This document shows positions 26,598 to 36,107 of a stretch of DNA of 64,000 nt, piece after piece (position 1 is the stretch's first letter; each line of letters opens with the position of its first letter). The notes under the pieces are model-generated. The model searched no databases and had not been told where the DNA came from. It was given only the letters and a program-made list of their open reading frames with translations. Source of the DNA: Bacteroidetes bacterium 2013_40CM_41_45 (GTDB taxonomy: Bacteria > Bacteroidota > Bacteroidia > AKYH767-A > 2013-40CM-41-45); NCBI GenBank assembly GCA_002215675.1, contig NGFH01000002.1:157887-221886 (forward strand), in the 5' to 3' direction. The translations under genes were made by a program, and so were the position numbers.

Positions 26598-27227
26598 TCA
26601 GTATACCATTCTCACAACCTCAAAAACCTCTGCATATTCACTTCCAATCTGCACTCCTCTTACCCTTCCCAGTGATTTTATGAATTCCTCGTTTGCATAT
26701 GATTTATGCTGCTGCGACTTATAACATTTAAGCGCCCTCAGCTTTGACTCGATGTTTGCCTGGCTTAGAGTGAAAAAGCAAGACGTTGTAAAAGAAAAAT
26801 TATTCCATGGCAGCTCGTACGATAAAAGGGTTGACAATTTAAATGCCCTCACACCTTCGTTTGAAATAATAAAATGGTCCTGGTGGATATCATTGACCGA
26901 AGGAATGAAAACAAGGTCGGGTTTGATATCATTTTTCAGCTTGATAATCTCCTCAAGTATTTCCTGCCTGCGAGAGCTGAAAGTTCTCACCTCGTAGTCG
27001 TATAAAATTAAATTGGAAGAAGGGATCCCCAATTCTTCAGTGGCAGCTTTAACTTCAGTTATCAGGATATCTTCGGGAAATTCTTTCAATACCGACTGGC
27101 GGCATGCTGAAAAAGCAACATAAAAGATCTCGCTGCCGCTTTCAGATAAGCGGGAAATAGTTCCTCCGCAGCCGAATTCACCATCATCAGTATGAGGGGC
27201 TAGTACCAGTGTTCTTTTGAAATTCAT
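26598..27227 (-). CDS. PIG-L family N-deacetylase
   Basis: A 209-residue PIG-L/LmbE-type protein. The zinc motif reads APHTDDGEFGCGG, a known variant of the AHPDDE signature in which His and Asp ligands are kept. The distal ligand region is FIPSVNDIHQDHFI, with the His-x2-His ligand pattern. These enzymes deacetylate N-acetylated sugars at zinc. It lies 27 bp before the LpxD-like gene, so deacetylation followed by re-acylation of the same amino sugar is a natural reading, but it is inference. Confidence 0.9.
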   Translation of the reverse strand: MNFKRTLVLAPHTDDGEFGCGGTISRLSESGSEIFYVAFSACRQSVLKEFPEDILITEVKAATEELGIPSSNLILYDYEVRTFSSRRQEILEEIIKLKNDIKPDLVFIPSVNDIHQDHFIISNEGVRAFKLSTLLSYELPWNNFSFTTSCFFTLSQANIESKLRALKCYKSQQHKSYANEEFIKSLGRVRGVQIGSEYAEVFEVVRMVY

Positions 27228-27268
27228 TTCCTGAAAAATTTTTGTAAAAGTAGTTCGTTTTTTAAATC

Positions 27269-29107
27269 TTAATTTTTATCCCACGAAATGGTTAGCAGAG
27301 TATAGAGAGCAATATAATTCCAGGTCAATGCCGGGATTTCATACGAAATAATTTTTTCTTTTTTCAGGTAAGATACAGATTCAGCGAAGTATTCTTTAAA
27401 GCCGGGTGTATTGAGCCAGTCCTGTTGTGGCGGCTCGTATCCCACCTTATCTTTTCTCCAGGCAATCTCTGAAGGAAGGATATCACTCATGCTTTTACGC
27501 AAAACATATTTTGTCCAACCGTTATGGATTAAGAATTCTTCCGGCAGGCTGAAAGCAAATTCCACGAGCTTGTGCGACAAAAACGGCAGCCGCACTTCTA
27601 CCGAATGAGCCATAGAGTTCCGGTCGGCATAGCGTAAGAGCTCATTCAACCCGTGGCGTGTGGTGGCATGGTAAAGCATTTCTTTCAGATGCGATGGCTT
27701 GTAAATAGGATTCTTTTCCTTCTTGTACCTGTTCACGAGTTCCGGTTCAATACCATTAAAAAAAGGAGCATCCGCTTTTTGCATCCTGCGTTTTATATCC
27801 TGCAGGCGATTATACAATTTTTGAGAATAGGACTGGAGGTAAAAATGCAGGGCAGAGGGGAGAGGCATTTTATACCCGTGAAGTTCTTCCAGGCCAAATT
27901 TTACGTCCCTGTATTTTTTTCTACCCTGGCGAAAGAGCTGCATCAGGTAATACGGCCAGTACATGGTATAACCTGCCAAAACTTCATCGGCTCCCTGCCC
28001 GTCCAAAAGAACTTTTATGTTATTGTCCTTTGCAAGCTTCATTACCTCGTATTGCGAAGTAACACTCATGCTTCCAACAGGCCATTCATGATGATAGGCG
28101 ATTTTTTTAAGATTATTAAAGACGGATTCAGCGGAAGGAAGGACAAAATGCGGTTCAACGTTGGAGCTCTGTGTTACAAGATTCATGTACGGACTTTCAT
28201 CCTTGGCAAAACCGGGAAACCGCGCGGAAAATGTTTTCTGCAATTGTCCGCCATGCTTTATTTTATCAATCATCATTACAATGCTTGATGAATCCAATCC
28301 GCCCGATAAGCTGCTGCCTACCGGAACATCACTCCTCAATCTTCTTTTAACGGATGTAGTAAATAACTCCCTGAATTGTTCCTCTGCTTTTTCTTCTCCA
28401 ACGCTTACGGTATGTTCAAAATTTATATCCCAGTATCTTTTCCTGGCAATGTTGCCGTTTAAATCCAGGATTATGTAATGCGCGGCTTCCAGCTGGTGAA
28501 TGCTTTCAAAGAAAGTTGTGTGTGTGTCATGCATGTTTTCGCACGTCCCGTAAAGAAGATAATCATACACGTGCTTCATGTTTATTGCACGCGGAATGTC
28601 AAGTTGAAAGAGTGCTTTCATCTCTGAGGCAAATGCAAAAACATTTTTGTCCTGGTAATAATAAAATGGTTTTTCTCCAAAGCGGTCGCGCGCGCAAAAA
28701 AGATTTTTTTCTTTTTCATCCCAAAGGGCAAAAGCAAACATGCCGTCCAGGTCGTCCAACGCTTTTTCTTTTTTCAGGTCATAAAGCGCCAGCAGCACTT
28801 CTGTATCCGAAGTAGAATGAAACGTGTAATTTTTTTGCAGGAGAAATTCTTTCAGCTCAAGGTAATTATATATCTCACCGTTGAAAATTATGGTATATCT
28901 TCCGTCTGCATAATGCATGGGCTGACTGCCCGTTTCGGTAAGGTCAATAATTGAAAGCCGCCTGTGACCGAAACCGATATTCGCTCTGTCATTCGTCCAA
29001 AACCCTTCACCGTCCGGCCCTCTATGCGCAATAGCATCCGTCATTTTTTTCAAATGCTCCCGTTGTACGCTGCCTTCAAATGAAAGTATTCCTGCTATGC
29101 CGCACAT
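27269..29107 (-). CDS. asnB: Asparagine synthase-like amidotransferase, copy 2
   Basis: A 612-residue AsnB-type protein. It starts MCGIAGILSFEG (Cys2 glutaminase), has AHRGPDGEGFW, and the PP-loop SSLSGGLDSSSIV. It closely resembles copy 3 at 31372-33189 along its whole length. Two GT4 genes lie between the copies, so each gene may serve one linked sugar. In surface-glycan loci such proteins often form the amide of a uronic acid; that use is inferred. Confidence 0.9.
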   Translation of the reverse strand: MCGIAGILSFEGSVQREHLKKMTDAIAHRGPDGEGFWTNDRANIGFGHRRLSIIDLTETGSQPMHYADGRYTIIFNGEIYNYLELKEFLLQKNYTFHSTSDTEVLLALYDLKKEKALDDLDGMFAFALWDEKEKNLFCARDRFGEKPFYYYQDKNVFAFASEMKALFQLDIPRAINMKHVYDYLLYGTCENMHDTHTTFFESIHQLEAAHYIILDLNGNIARKRYWDINFEHTVSVGEEKAEEQFRELFTTSVKRRLRSDVPVGSSLSGGLDSSSIVMMIDKIKHGGQLQKTFSARFPGFAKDESPYMNLVTQSSNVEPHFVLPSAESVFNNLKKIAYHHEWPVGSMSVTSQYEVMKLAKDNNIKVLLDGQGADEVLAGYTMYWPYYLMQLFRQGRKKYRDVKFGLEELHGYKMPLPSALHFYLQSYSQKLYNRLQDIKRRMQKADAPFFNGIEPELVNRYKKEKNPIYKPSHLKEMLYHATTRHGLNELLRYADRNSMAHSVEVRLPFLSHKLVEFAFSLPEEFLIHNGWTKYVLRKSMSDILPSEIAWRKDKVGYEPPQQDWLNTPGFKEYFAESVSYLKKEKIISYEIPALTWNYIALYTLLTISWDKN

Positions 29108-29109
29108 AA

Positions 29110-30267
29110 TTAATGGACCTGCTTATTGTTTTCTGCTGCCAACCCCGAAACAATAGAATGAATCTTTTTCATGTTAGATTCTGAAGTAAGTATTTTAGCG
29201 GCAAGATGTGAATTTTGTTTGTACTGCATTATTTTTTCTGCAGTTAAGCTCTCAATAGCCCCTGCCATATCCTTTGGAGTGAACCCTGAGCTTACAACCC
29301 CAAGCTTGTAATCGTTGACCAGTTTTGCCATCTCATGTGTGGGGGAAACTACCACGCACAGCCTTGCTTGTACAAATTCAAAAATTTTATTGGGAAGTAA
29401 ATTCCGGTTATTGAAGTTGGAAGATGCGAGGCAATAAAATCCAATGTCATACCTATTAATTGTACTGATAATATCATTGAACGGCACAGGGTCTAAAAAA
29501 AAAATATTGGTGTATCCGGCAGCAGCTTTTTTCAACTGGTAATAATATTCACCCCCCTTACCCGTCAGCATAAGATAGAGGGAATATTTGTTATCCAGGT
29601 GCTTCATTGTCTCAATCATCACTTCAATTTTTCTTCCTTCAATAGCGGCCCCATGATGGATTAATTTGATGTTGTCTTCTTTTGTTGCAACGGGCTCCAT
29701 ATCGTAATAACGCGTTGCATTGGTAATGACATGCGGCAGAATGTTTAGATATTTATGATAACCTTCAGCAATGCTTTGCGAACTGGTAGAAAATGCCGCT
29801 GCCTTCGGGATGTATTTTCTGCATAGAAACCGAATGAAAGGCCTGACAAATATTTTCCATTTTAAATCATCATTAAATTCATCGGGATGATAATCATGCG
29901 AATCGAAATAAACTTTCGAATAGTTGTCTGCAATACCCAAAGCAAGAGGGAGTGTTTTAATATCATTTGCAATAATGACATCGTATTTTTTGGGAGACAA
30001 ATTAGCTACTAAACTTTTTTTGTAATCGTCCCAATAGTAATTGTCATACATCCTGAAAATAAATTGAAACAATCGCGTTAACTTTCTTGTTATCGAAGAT
30101 GGTGGTGTTTCATAAATCTGGTAAAAAGGAATATCATTTATCCCGCTGTCACCTTTTGCGCAAACTTCAATATTAAAATCGGGTTGCAGCGCTTCAATCT
30201 GCCTCTGCACTCTTGGGTCAGATTTTAGATCGCTGTAACATAGTATGAGTATCTTTTTTTTATTCAT
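29110..30267 (-). CDS. Glycosyltransferase family 4-like
   Basis: A 385-residue GT-B protein beginning MNKKKILILCYSDLKSDPRVQ. The DPRVQRQIEAL segment, YDVIIANDIKTLPLAL, VYFDSHDYHPDE and LIHHGAAIEGRKIEVMIETM match a Bacteroidota GT4 group. LLPNKIFEFVQARLCVVVS is the donor-site region. It shares most of its length with the next gene (30267-31379), so the pair arose by duplication. The two genes abut at one base. Donor and acceptor are unknown. Confidence 0.88.
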   Translation of the reverse strand: MNKKKILILCYSDLKSDPRVQRQIEALQPDFNIEVCAKGDSGINDIPFYQIYETPPSSITRKLTRLFQFIFRMYDNYYWDDYKKSLVANLSPKKYDVIIANDIKTLPLALGIADNYSKVYFDSHDYHPDEFNDDLKWKIFVRPFIRFLCRKYIPKAAAFSTSSQSIAEGYHKYLNILPHVITNATRYYDMEPVATKEDNIKLIHHGAAIEGRKIEVMIETMKHLDNKYSLYLMLTGKGGEYYYQLKKAAAGYTNIFFLDPVPFNDIISTINRYDIGFYCLASSNFNNRNLLPNKIFEFVQARLCVVVSPTHEMAKLVNDYKLGVVSSGFTPKDMAGAIESLTAEKIMQYKQNSHLAAKILTSESNMKKIHSIVSGLAAENNKQVH

Positions 30268-31379
30268 TATGAAACCAATTCCCTGATTAACCTGTAATTA
30301 TTTTCTGCACTCAATTCCCTGGCGTGTTTATCCGCCTGTGATTTGAAGTAAGGAATTTTTCCTGCAACCTCCATAATGGCTTCTGCCATTGACTTCGGAC
30401 GGTAATCCATACTGGTTTTTCCCAGGTTGTATGTATTTATTAAGTTTTTCATTTCCGGATTGGGAGTAGTAACAATAGCCAGCCTCGCTTGTACGAACTC
30501 GAAAATCTTATTAGGCAAAGCGTGTTGATAATTGAAATTAACTGGAGGAAGCAGGAATACTCCGATATCATATTTATTTATCTCAACACAGATTTTATCG
30601 GCAGGGACAGGGGGAATAAACTTTACTTTATTATTGCTTTTCTCCTGCAACTTATCCAGATATTTCTGATGGAAAGAAGTCAACATTAAATAAAGGATAA
30701 AGCGGTCCGGTAAATACTCCATCATCTCTATTGTTCTTTCAATTTTTCTTTCAGGTATAGCGGCTCCGTGATGGATAAGCTTGATCGGAGGTTGAGTTGG
30801 AGAGGGAGAAAGTTCCCTGTATTCTCCTGCGTTGGATACCACCACAGGTTTTATACCTGTGAACCTGTAGTATTCATTTGCAATAGCATCACTTACAGTA
30901 GAAAAGGAATTAACTTTCGGGATATACGTTTTACATAAGTACCCGATAAAAGGTTGGTACATAAATTTCCACATTAAAGATGCCCATTCCCGGGGGTGGT
31001 ATTCATGTGCATCAAAATATACATGAGCTTTTGTCTTTTCTTTTATCGCCAGGGCCAGCGGAAGGGTATTAATATCGTTGGCAACGATAGCATCAACCTG
31101 TTGATTCATATATTTTTTTACAATCTCTTTTTTGTAATCGTCCCAATAGAATGATTCGAATTGCCCGGTGAATAACCAAAAAATCCGTTTCAGTTTTCTT
31201 GTCAATGAAAATGGAGGTGCTTCGTATATCTGGTAAAACGGAATGCCTTTTATTCCACTCTCACCTGTAGCGCAAACTTCAATCTTGAAATCGGGCATCA
31301 GCGCAGCAATTTGTCTTTGCACCCTGGGGTCGGATACAAGATTACTATATGACAGGATCAGCACTTTTTTCTTATCCAT
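30267..31379 (-). CDS. Glycosyltransferase family 4-like (paralogue of previous)
   Basis: A 370-residue GT-B protein. I set the start at 31379 (MDKKKVLILSYSN) because the longer frame from 31481 adds 34 unrelated residues and runs deep into asnB copy 3. From 31379 the overlap with that asnB is 8 bp. Segments DPRVQRQIAAL, YFDAHEYHPREW, LIHHGAAIPERKIERTIEMM and LPNKIFEFVQARLAIVTT match its neighbour. The function is transfer of an unknown sugar to a lipid-linked glycan. Confidence 0.88.
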   Translation of the reverse strand: MDKKKVLILSYSNLVSDPRVQRQIAALMPDFKIEVCATGESGIKGIPFYQIYEAPPFSLTRKLKRIFWLFTGQFESFYWDDYKKEIVKKYMNQQVDAIVANDINTLPLALAIKEKTKAHVYFDAHEYHPREWASLMWKFMYQPFIGYLCKTYIPKVNSFSTVSDAIANEYYRFTGIKPVVVSNAGEYRELSPSPTQPPIKLIHHGAAIPERKIERTIEMMEYLPDRFILYLMLTSFHQKYLDKLQEKSNNKVKFIPPVPADKICVEINKYDIGVFLLPPVNFNYQHALPNKIFEFVQARLAIVTTPNPEMKNLINTYNLGKTSMDYRPKSMAEAIMEVAGKIPYFKSQADKHARELSAENNYRLIRELVS

Positions 31380-33189
31380 TATTAAACAGCTTGTAAACCA
31401 TAAGGTATTCCCATACTTTATTTTTTTTGATGCCGCTTTCTTCCAGGATTTTTTCATTAACCAGCCAGCGAACAGCTTCATTGCACCTTTCTTTCATCAA
31501 TGTTGTATTCATCCACTGGTCATGCGGAGGTTCAAAGCCGACTTTTTCCTTTCGCCATGTTATTTCAGAGGGAATTATTCCTGCAAATGATTTGCGAAGC
31601 ATGTATTTTGTCCAGCCGTTATGTATTTTGTAAACAGAAGGCAAACTGTAAACAAACTCTACCAATTCATGACTTAAAAACGGAAGACGCACTTCACGAG
31701 AGAAAGCCATGGAATTCCTGTCGCCATACCGCAGGAGCGCTTCAAACATTCCGTTTACTCTCAGGGTATAATTTAAATGATGATTGAGCGATGGGCTGAA
31801 GGTGAGCGGCTTGTAACTGGCTGCTTTATATTGATTGTAAAAGTCGCGGTGAAGATCGTTATGAGGCAGCGCGCCTGCCCTTAGATTCAAATATGAATTA
31901 TACAGATTCGGAAATTTTGCCTGCAGCTTAAATTTCCAGTCAGGAATAAAATGATTTCCTCCCCATTTTTTATAGGTACCATATTCTTCTGCAAACAAAG
32001 TTTTATCTGACGCATACAGTTCCTGGAAAAAAGTTCTGAAGTAATAAACATAACCGGCAAGCACTTCATCGGAACCCTGCCCGTCAAGCAGCACCACCGT
32101 ACTATTCTGCCGTGCCAGCTTCATCACCTCCCACTGTGCGAACTGGCTGCCGGTAGCCACGGGCTCCTCATGATGATAAAAAAAAGTATCAAGCTCCTTC
32201 GACAATGTTTCTGCATCAGGTATTGTAAAATAAGATGACACTTTAGTCTGCTCAGCAACCATTTTCATGTACTTCGTTTCATCTTTTTCAAACCCGGGAA
32301 ACGAAGCTGAAAATGTTTTTTGTCCTGAAGAGAGGTTGAATGAATTAAGAATACACACAATAGTTGAACTGTCGAGCCCGCCTGATAAGCTGGAACCTAC
32401 CGGCACGTCAGAACGTAATCGTTTTTTTACGGATGTTTCCATCAACTCCCTGAACCGGCTGCTCGCTTCATCAAAAGATACAGATGATTTTTTATCGAGG
32501 TTCAGGTCCCAGTAGCGCTGGTATGCGATGATGGAATTATTTTTCACCACAAGGTAATGAGCCGGCTCAAGCTGCTTAACGTCTTCGTAAAATGTTTCTG
32601 ATTTATCAAACGGGTTATAGAGATTTCCGTTGGTGAGATAATTGAAGAGCAGGTTATGGTTGATTAGTTTTTCGATGCCGGCGGCAAAAAGCGCTTTCAT
32701 TTCTGAGGCGAACAAAAAATGTTTGCCAGGCACATAGTGATAGTAGAACGGCTTTTCACCGAAGCGGTCGCGTGCGCAAAAAAGGATCTGTTCCTTGTTA
32801 TCCCATAAAGCAAAAGCGAACATGCCGTCTAATTCTTCCAGGCATTTTTCTTTTTTAGAATCATACAACGCAAGCAAAACTTCCGTGTCGGACTGTGTTT
32901 GAAATTTATATCCTTGTTTCAGCAGTTCGTCTCTTAATTCTATGTAGTTATAAATTTCCCCGTTGTAAATAATGGTGTACCTGCCCAGGTAATGCATGGG
33001 TTGGCAAGCGCTTTCGGATAAGTCGATAATGGAAAGCCGCCTGTGTCCGAAACCAATGTCTTGCTTTTCAGAAATCCAATGTCCTTCTCCGTCCGGCCCG
33101 CGATGCTTCAAAACATCGGTCATTGTTTTGAGACGGGCGATGGAAATATCACCGGTGTTATGAGAAGCTATCCCTGCAATTCCGCACAT
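31372..33189 (-). CDS. asnB: Asparagine synthase-like amidotransferase, copy 3
   Basis: A 605-residue AsnB-type protein starting MCGIAGIASHNTGD, with LKHRGPDGEGHW and the PP-loop SSLSGGLDSSTIV. Along its length it matches copy 2 (27269-29107) far more closely than copy 1, which points to a local duplication. It is the first gene of the minus-strand operon that runs to 22773. Promoter elements in the 177 bp upstream are not clear to me. A role in amidation of a surface sugar is inferred. Confidence 0.9.
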   Translation of the reverse strand: MCGIAGIASHNTGDISIARLKTMTDVLKHRGPDGEGHWISEKQDIGFGHRRLSIIDLSESACQPMHYLGRYTIIYNGEIYNYIELRDELLKQGYKFQTQSDTEVLLALYDSKKEKCLEELDGMFAFALWDNKEQILFCARDRFGEKPFYYHYVPGKHFLFASEMKALFAAGIEKLINHNLLFNYLTNGNLYNPFDKSETFYEDVKQLEPAHYLVVKNNSIIAYQRYWDLNLDKKSSVSFDEASSRFRELMETSVKKRLRSDVPVGSSLSGGLDSSTIVCILNSFNLSSGQKTFSASFPGFEKDETKYMKMVAEQTKVSSYFTIPDAETLSKELDTFFYHHEEPVATGSQFAQWEVMKLARQNSTVVLLDGQGSDEVLAGYVYYFRTFFQELYASDKTLFAEEYGTYKKWGGNHFIPDWKFKLQAKFPNLYNSYLNLRAGALPHNDLHRDFYNQYKAASYKPLTFSPSLNHHLNYTLRVNGMFEALLRYGDRNSMAFSREVRLPFLSHELVEFVYSLPSVYKIHNGWTKYMLRKSFAGIIPSEITWRKEKVGFEPPHDQWMNTTLMKERCNEAVRWLVNEKILEESGIKKNKVWEYLMVYKLFNNG

Positions 33190-33366
33190 AACTGGCTCGT
33201 TATTTTCATCTTCTTAAAAAGATTAACACTTTACACCAAACCTTATACAAGAGAATGAATTTTTTTGCGGTTCGGCTTTGAGATTAGTATACTTTGCATG
33301 AATGAATCTCGTCCACAATAATCGATATTTTTTGCATTTCTTTGTGTGATAAGAATTTAATATTAA

Positions 33367-34548
33367 ATGAGTTCAAAAATAAAAGTATTATATATTCCAA
33401 GTTGGTATCCCAACAGGCATTCTGCTTCGATAGGGCAGTTTTTCAGACGACAGGCGCTGGCTTTAAGGGAAAAATACGAGTTAATTGTACTCTATGTCGG
33501 CTTTTCGCCATTGAACAAAGAAAAGTTTGAAACAGAATGCAGCCGGGAGGATGGGCTTACGGTTTATAGAATTTATATAAAAGGCAATGTTACTTTTTTC
33601 ATCAGTAATATTTTTGACCTCCGGAATCTTCTTATAGCCTATTGGAAAGGATTCAGGATAATAAAAAAAGAGATGGGTTATGTAAGCGGAGTTCATATTT
33701 GTGTGACTGACCCCGCAGGACTCATTGGATTTCTATGGTTTAAATTAAAAAGAATACCCTATATCATTTACGATGTTTCATCGGTATTTTTGCAGGCGGA
33801 TGGCCGTTATTATAGTTTTAAACGATTTAGGAAATATCTTATAGCGCTGGTTATTCGAAACGCTAAAGCAATAGCGGTGGTGGCGACACCGCTGAAGAAT
33901 GCAATGCTTCGGCATAAACTCAGAGCAAATTATTTTATAATCCCACCCACTGCCTTCGAGAGAAAGGAATTTTTTCCGCCTCAAAAAAAAAATTCTTCTC
34001 TCATTAAGATGCTCCATGTTTCCAATCTCGATGCGCGGGCAAAAAACCCCCGATTAATGATAAAAGCAGTTTACGAAGTTTCAAAAATCAGGACGGATTT
34101 TGTTCTTGACATTGTGACGGGCAACAAGGAGATGAAAAGGGAATTAGAGAAATATGCTGAAGAATTGAATATACGCACCGGGTTAATACGGTACCACGAG
34201 AATAAAAAGAATGATGCTGAAATAGGAGACATTATGCGCCAGGCAGATTTTTTTATTCTGACAAGTAATTACGATACGTTTGCAACCGTTGTCTCAGAAT
34301 CGCTTGCCTGCGGTGTTCCTGCAATTATTACGCGCTGCGAAGGTCCAGAAGATTATGTAACGGAAGAATGCGGAATTATTGCAGAACCCGGCAACGAAGA
34401 GCAAATGATAAAAGCTGTTCTGTATATGCTAGACAATCATCAAAAGTATAACAGGCAAAAAATTGCTGCCTATGCACAACAGAAGTTTTCCAAAGAGACA
34501 TTTGTAAAGCAGGTAGGGGACTTATATGAAAAATATTTTGCCTCCTGA
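33367..34548 (+). CDS. Glycosyltransferase family 4
   Basis: A 393-residue GT-B protein: KVLYIPSWYPNRHSASIGQF and FFRRQALALREKYEL open the fold; MLHVSNLDARAKNPRLMIKA and TFATVVSESLACGVPAIITR carry the donor-binding residues of GT4. It is the first gene of a short plus-strand run with two SDR genes and a nucleotidyltransferase, 3 bp before the next start. It likely uses the nucleotide sugar made by its neighbours. Confidence 0.9.
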   Translation: MSSKIKVLYIPSWYPNRHSASIGQFFRRQALALREKYELIVLYVGFSPLNKEKFETECSREDGLTVYRIYIKGNVTFFISNIFDLRNLLIAYWKGFRIIKKEMGYVSGVHICVTDPAGLIGFLWFKLKRIPYIIYDVSSVFLQADGRYYSFKRFRKYLIALVIRNAKAIAVVATPLKNAMLRHKLRANYFIIPPTAFERKEFFPPQKKNSSLIKMLHVSNLDARAKNPRLMIKAVYEVSKIRTDFVLDIVTGNKEMKRELEKYAEELNIRTGLIRYHENKKNDAEIGDIMRQADFFILTSNYDTFATVVSESLACGVPAIITRCEGPEDYVTEECGIIAEPGNEEQMIKAVLYMLDNHQKYNRQKIAAYAQQKFSKETFVKQVGDLYEKYFAS

Positions 34549-34551
34549 ATT

Positions 34552-35409
34552 ATGAAGGCGAAAAGTATATTGGTAACGGGCTCGTCTGGTTTTATTGGCA
34601 GTTATTTACTTAAGTCGCTGGCCGCAAAGAAATATAAGATAACCGAATTTAATCATCGGGACGGTGATATTGCGAATACGAAACTTAAATTCAAAAACAT
34701 TGACCACGTCTTTCACCTTGCGGGAAAATCTTTTGTTCCTGACAGTTGGAAAAACCCTGCGGAGTTTTATTATGTAAATGTTATGGGAGCACTGAACATT
34801 TTAGAATTTTGCAGACATAACAATGCGGCCCTTACATTTATCAGTTCTTATGTATATGGTGTACCCGAATCCAATCCTGTGAGCGAGGAGCATCCTATCA
34901 ACCCCTCAAACCCTTATGCTCACAGCAAGTTCATAGCAGAAGAAACGTGCAATTATTATCGGAAAAATTTTAATGTGCGAATGGCAGTCATCAGGCCATT
35001 CAATATTTACGGAGCCGGGCAAAATGAAAAATTCCTGATTCCAATGATAATAAAGCAGATGCTTGACAAATCCTGCAAACGAATTGAAGTGATGGACCTT
35101 AAACCGAAGAGGGACTATATTTACATTCGAGATTTAATTAATGCGATGATTATGTTGTTTGAACATGATACATTTGACACTTTTAATGTAGGGAGCGGAA
35201 CTTCACTAAGTGTGGAAGAGGTTATCCGTAAAATATTTTTAATTACGGGAATTGAAAAGGAAATCAGCGTCAAACAGGAAGAAAGAAAAAATGAAATCCC
35301 TGAGGTGACTGCAGATATTTCAAAAATTAGAAAAGAAATAAACTGGCATCCGGAATATTCATTTGAAGAAGGCCTTCGTGAAATAATTAAAAAGCAAAAA
35401 ATGAAATGA
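34552..35409 (+). CDS. NAD-dependent sugar reductase/epimerase (extended SDR)
   Basis: A 285-residue SDR. The loop GSSGFIGSYL, the Ser in FISSYVYGVP, and the YxxxK pair in YAHSKFIAEE are present. The spacing resembles GDP-4-keto-6-deoxymannose reductases (Rmd-like), which would fit a 4-keto intermediate made by a dehydratase such as the gene at 36104. Specificity is inferred. It overlaps the next gene by 4 bp (ATGA). Confidence 0.88.
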   Translation: MKAKSILVTGSSGFIGSYLLKSLAAKKYKITEFNHRDGDIANTKLKFKNIDHVFHLAGKSFVPDSWKNPAEFYYVNVMGALNILEFCRHNNAALTFISSYVYGVPESNPVSEEHPINPSNPYAHSKFIAEETCNYYRKNFNVRMAVIRPFNIYGAGQNEKFLIPMIIKQMLDKSCKRIEVMDLKPKRDYIYIRDLINAMIMLFEHDTFDTFNVGSGTSLSVEEVIRKIFLITGIEKEISVKQEERKNEIPEVTADISKIRKEINWHPEYSFEEGLREIIKKQKMK

Positions 35410-36107
35410 AAGCGATAATTCTTGCAGGAGGCCTTGGTTCAAGATTGAAACCGTTCACTGAAATTATTCCCAAACCGCTGCTGCCCATTGGCGAAAAATC
35501 AGTGCTGGAAATACAAATTGAGCGCCTGAAAAAATACGGCTTCAATGAAATTTATCTTGCCACCAATTATAAAAGCGACTATGTAGAAAATTTTTTCGGC
35601 GATGGAACACGGTACGGAGTAAAACTTACCATCAGCAAAGAAGCAAAACCGCTGGGAACCGTGGGGCCGCTCACCCTTCTTAAAAAAGAACTGGATGAAC
35701 CCTTTATTGTAATGAATGGTGATGTGCTGAGTTTGATGGATTTTGGAAAATTCCATTCATTTTCCGTTACGAAAAAATTACCGCTCACCATTTCCATCAA
35801 AAAAATAATTACGCCTTACGCTTTTGGAAACATTTTCTTTGAAGAAGATTTCGTCACAGGCCTTGAAGAAAAACCCGACATCATAACGTACGCTCTTGCA
35901 GGAATTTATTCCATGACACCGGAAATTTTTCAGTATATTCCGGAAAATGAATATTACGGTATGGACTTATTAATACGAAATCTTTTGTCGAAGGCAGTTC
36001 CCGTGGCGAAATATGAAACCACCGAGTACTGGCTCGACATAGGCCGAATAGAAGATTACACTAAGGCGCAGGAAGAATATAAACTTCACTTTAAAGAGGA
36101 GAAATGA
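35406..36107 (+). CDS. Sugar-1-phosphate nucleotidyltransferase
   Basis: A 233-residue nucleotidyltransferase. MKAIILAGGLGSRLKPFTE is the pyrophosphorylase signature, PKPLLPIGEKSVLE the sugar-binding Lys segment, and FIVMNGDVL the metal Asp. It activates a sugar 1-phosphate with an NTP. Size suggests the short class (like those making GDP-, CDP- or dTDP-sugars); the base cannot be fixed. It overlaps both neighbours by 4 bp, so its product is probably their substrate. Confidence 0.9.
   Translation: MKAIILAGGLGSRLKPFTEIIPKPLLPIGEKSVLEIQIERLKKYGFNEIYLATNYKSDYVENFFGDGTRYGVKLTISKEAKPLGTVGPLTLLKKELDEPFIVMNGDVLSLMDFGKFHSFSVTKKLPLTISIKKIITPYAFGNIFFEEDFVTGLEEKPDIITYALAGIYSMTPEIFQYIPENEYYGMDLLIRNLLSKAVPVAKYETTEYWLDIGRIEDYTKAQEEYKLHFKEEK

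Noticed and set aside
27653..28288. A 211-codon plus-strand frame antisense to asnB copy 2
   Set aside because: Antisense shadow of a well-conserved enzyme; its translation shows no domain.
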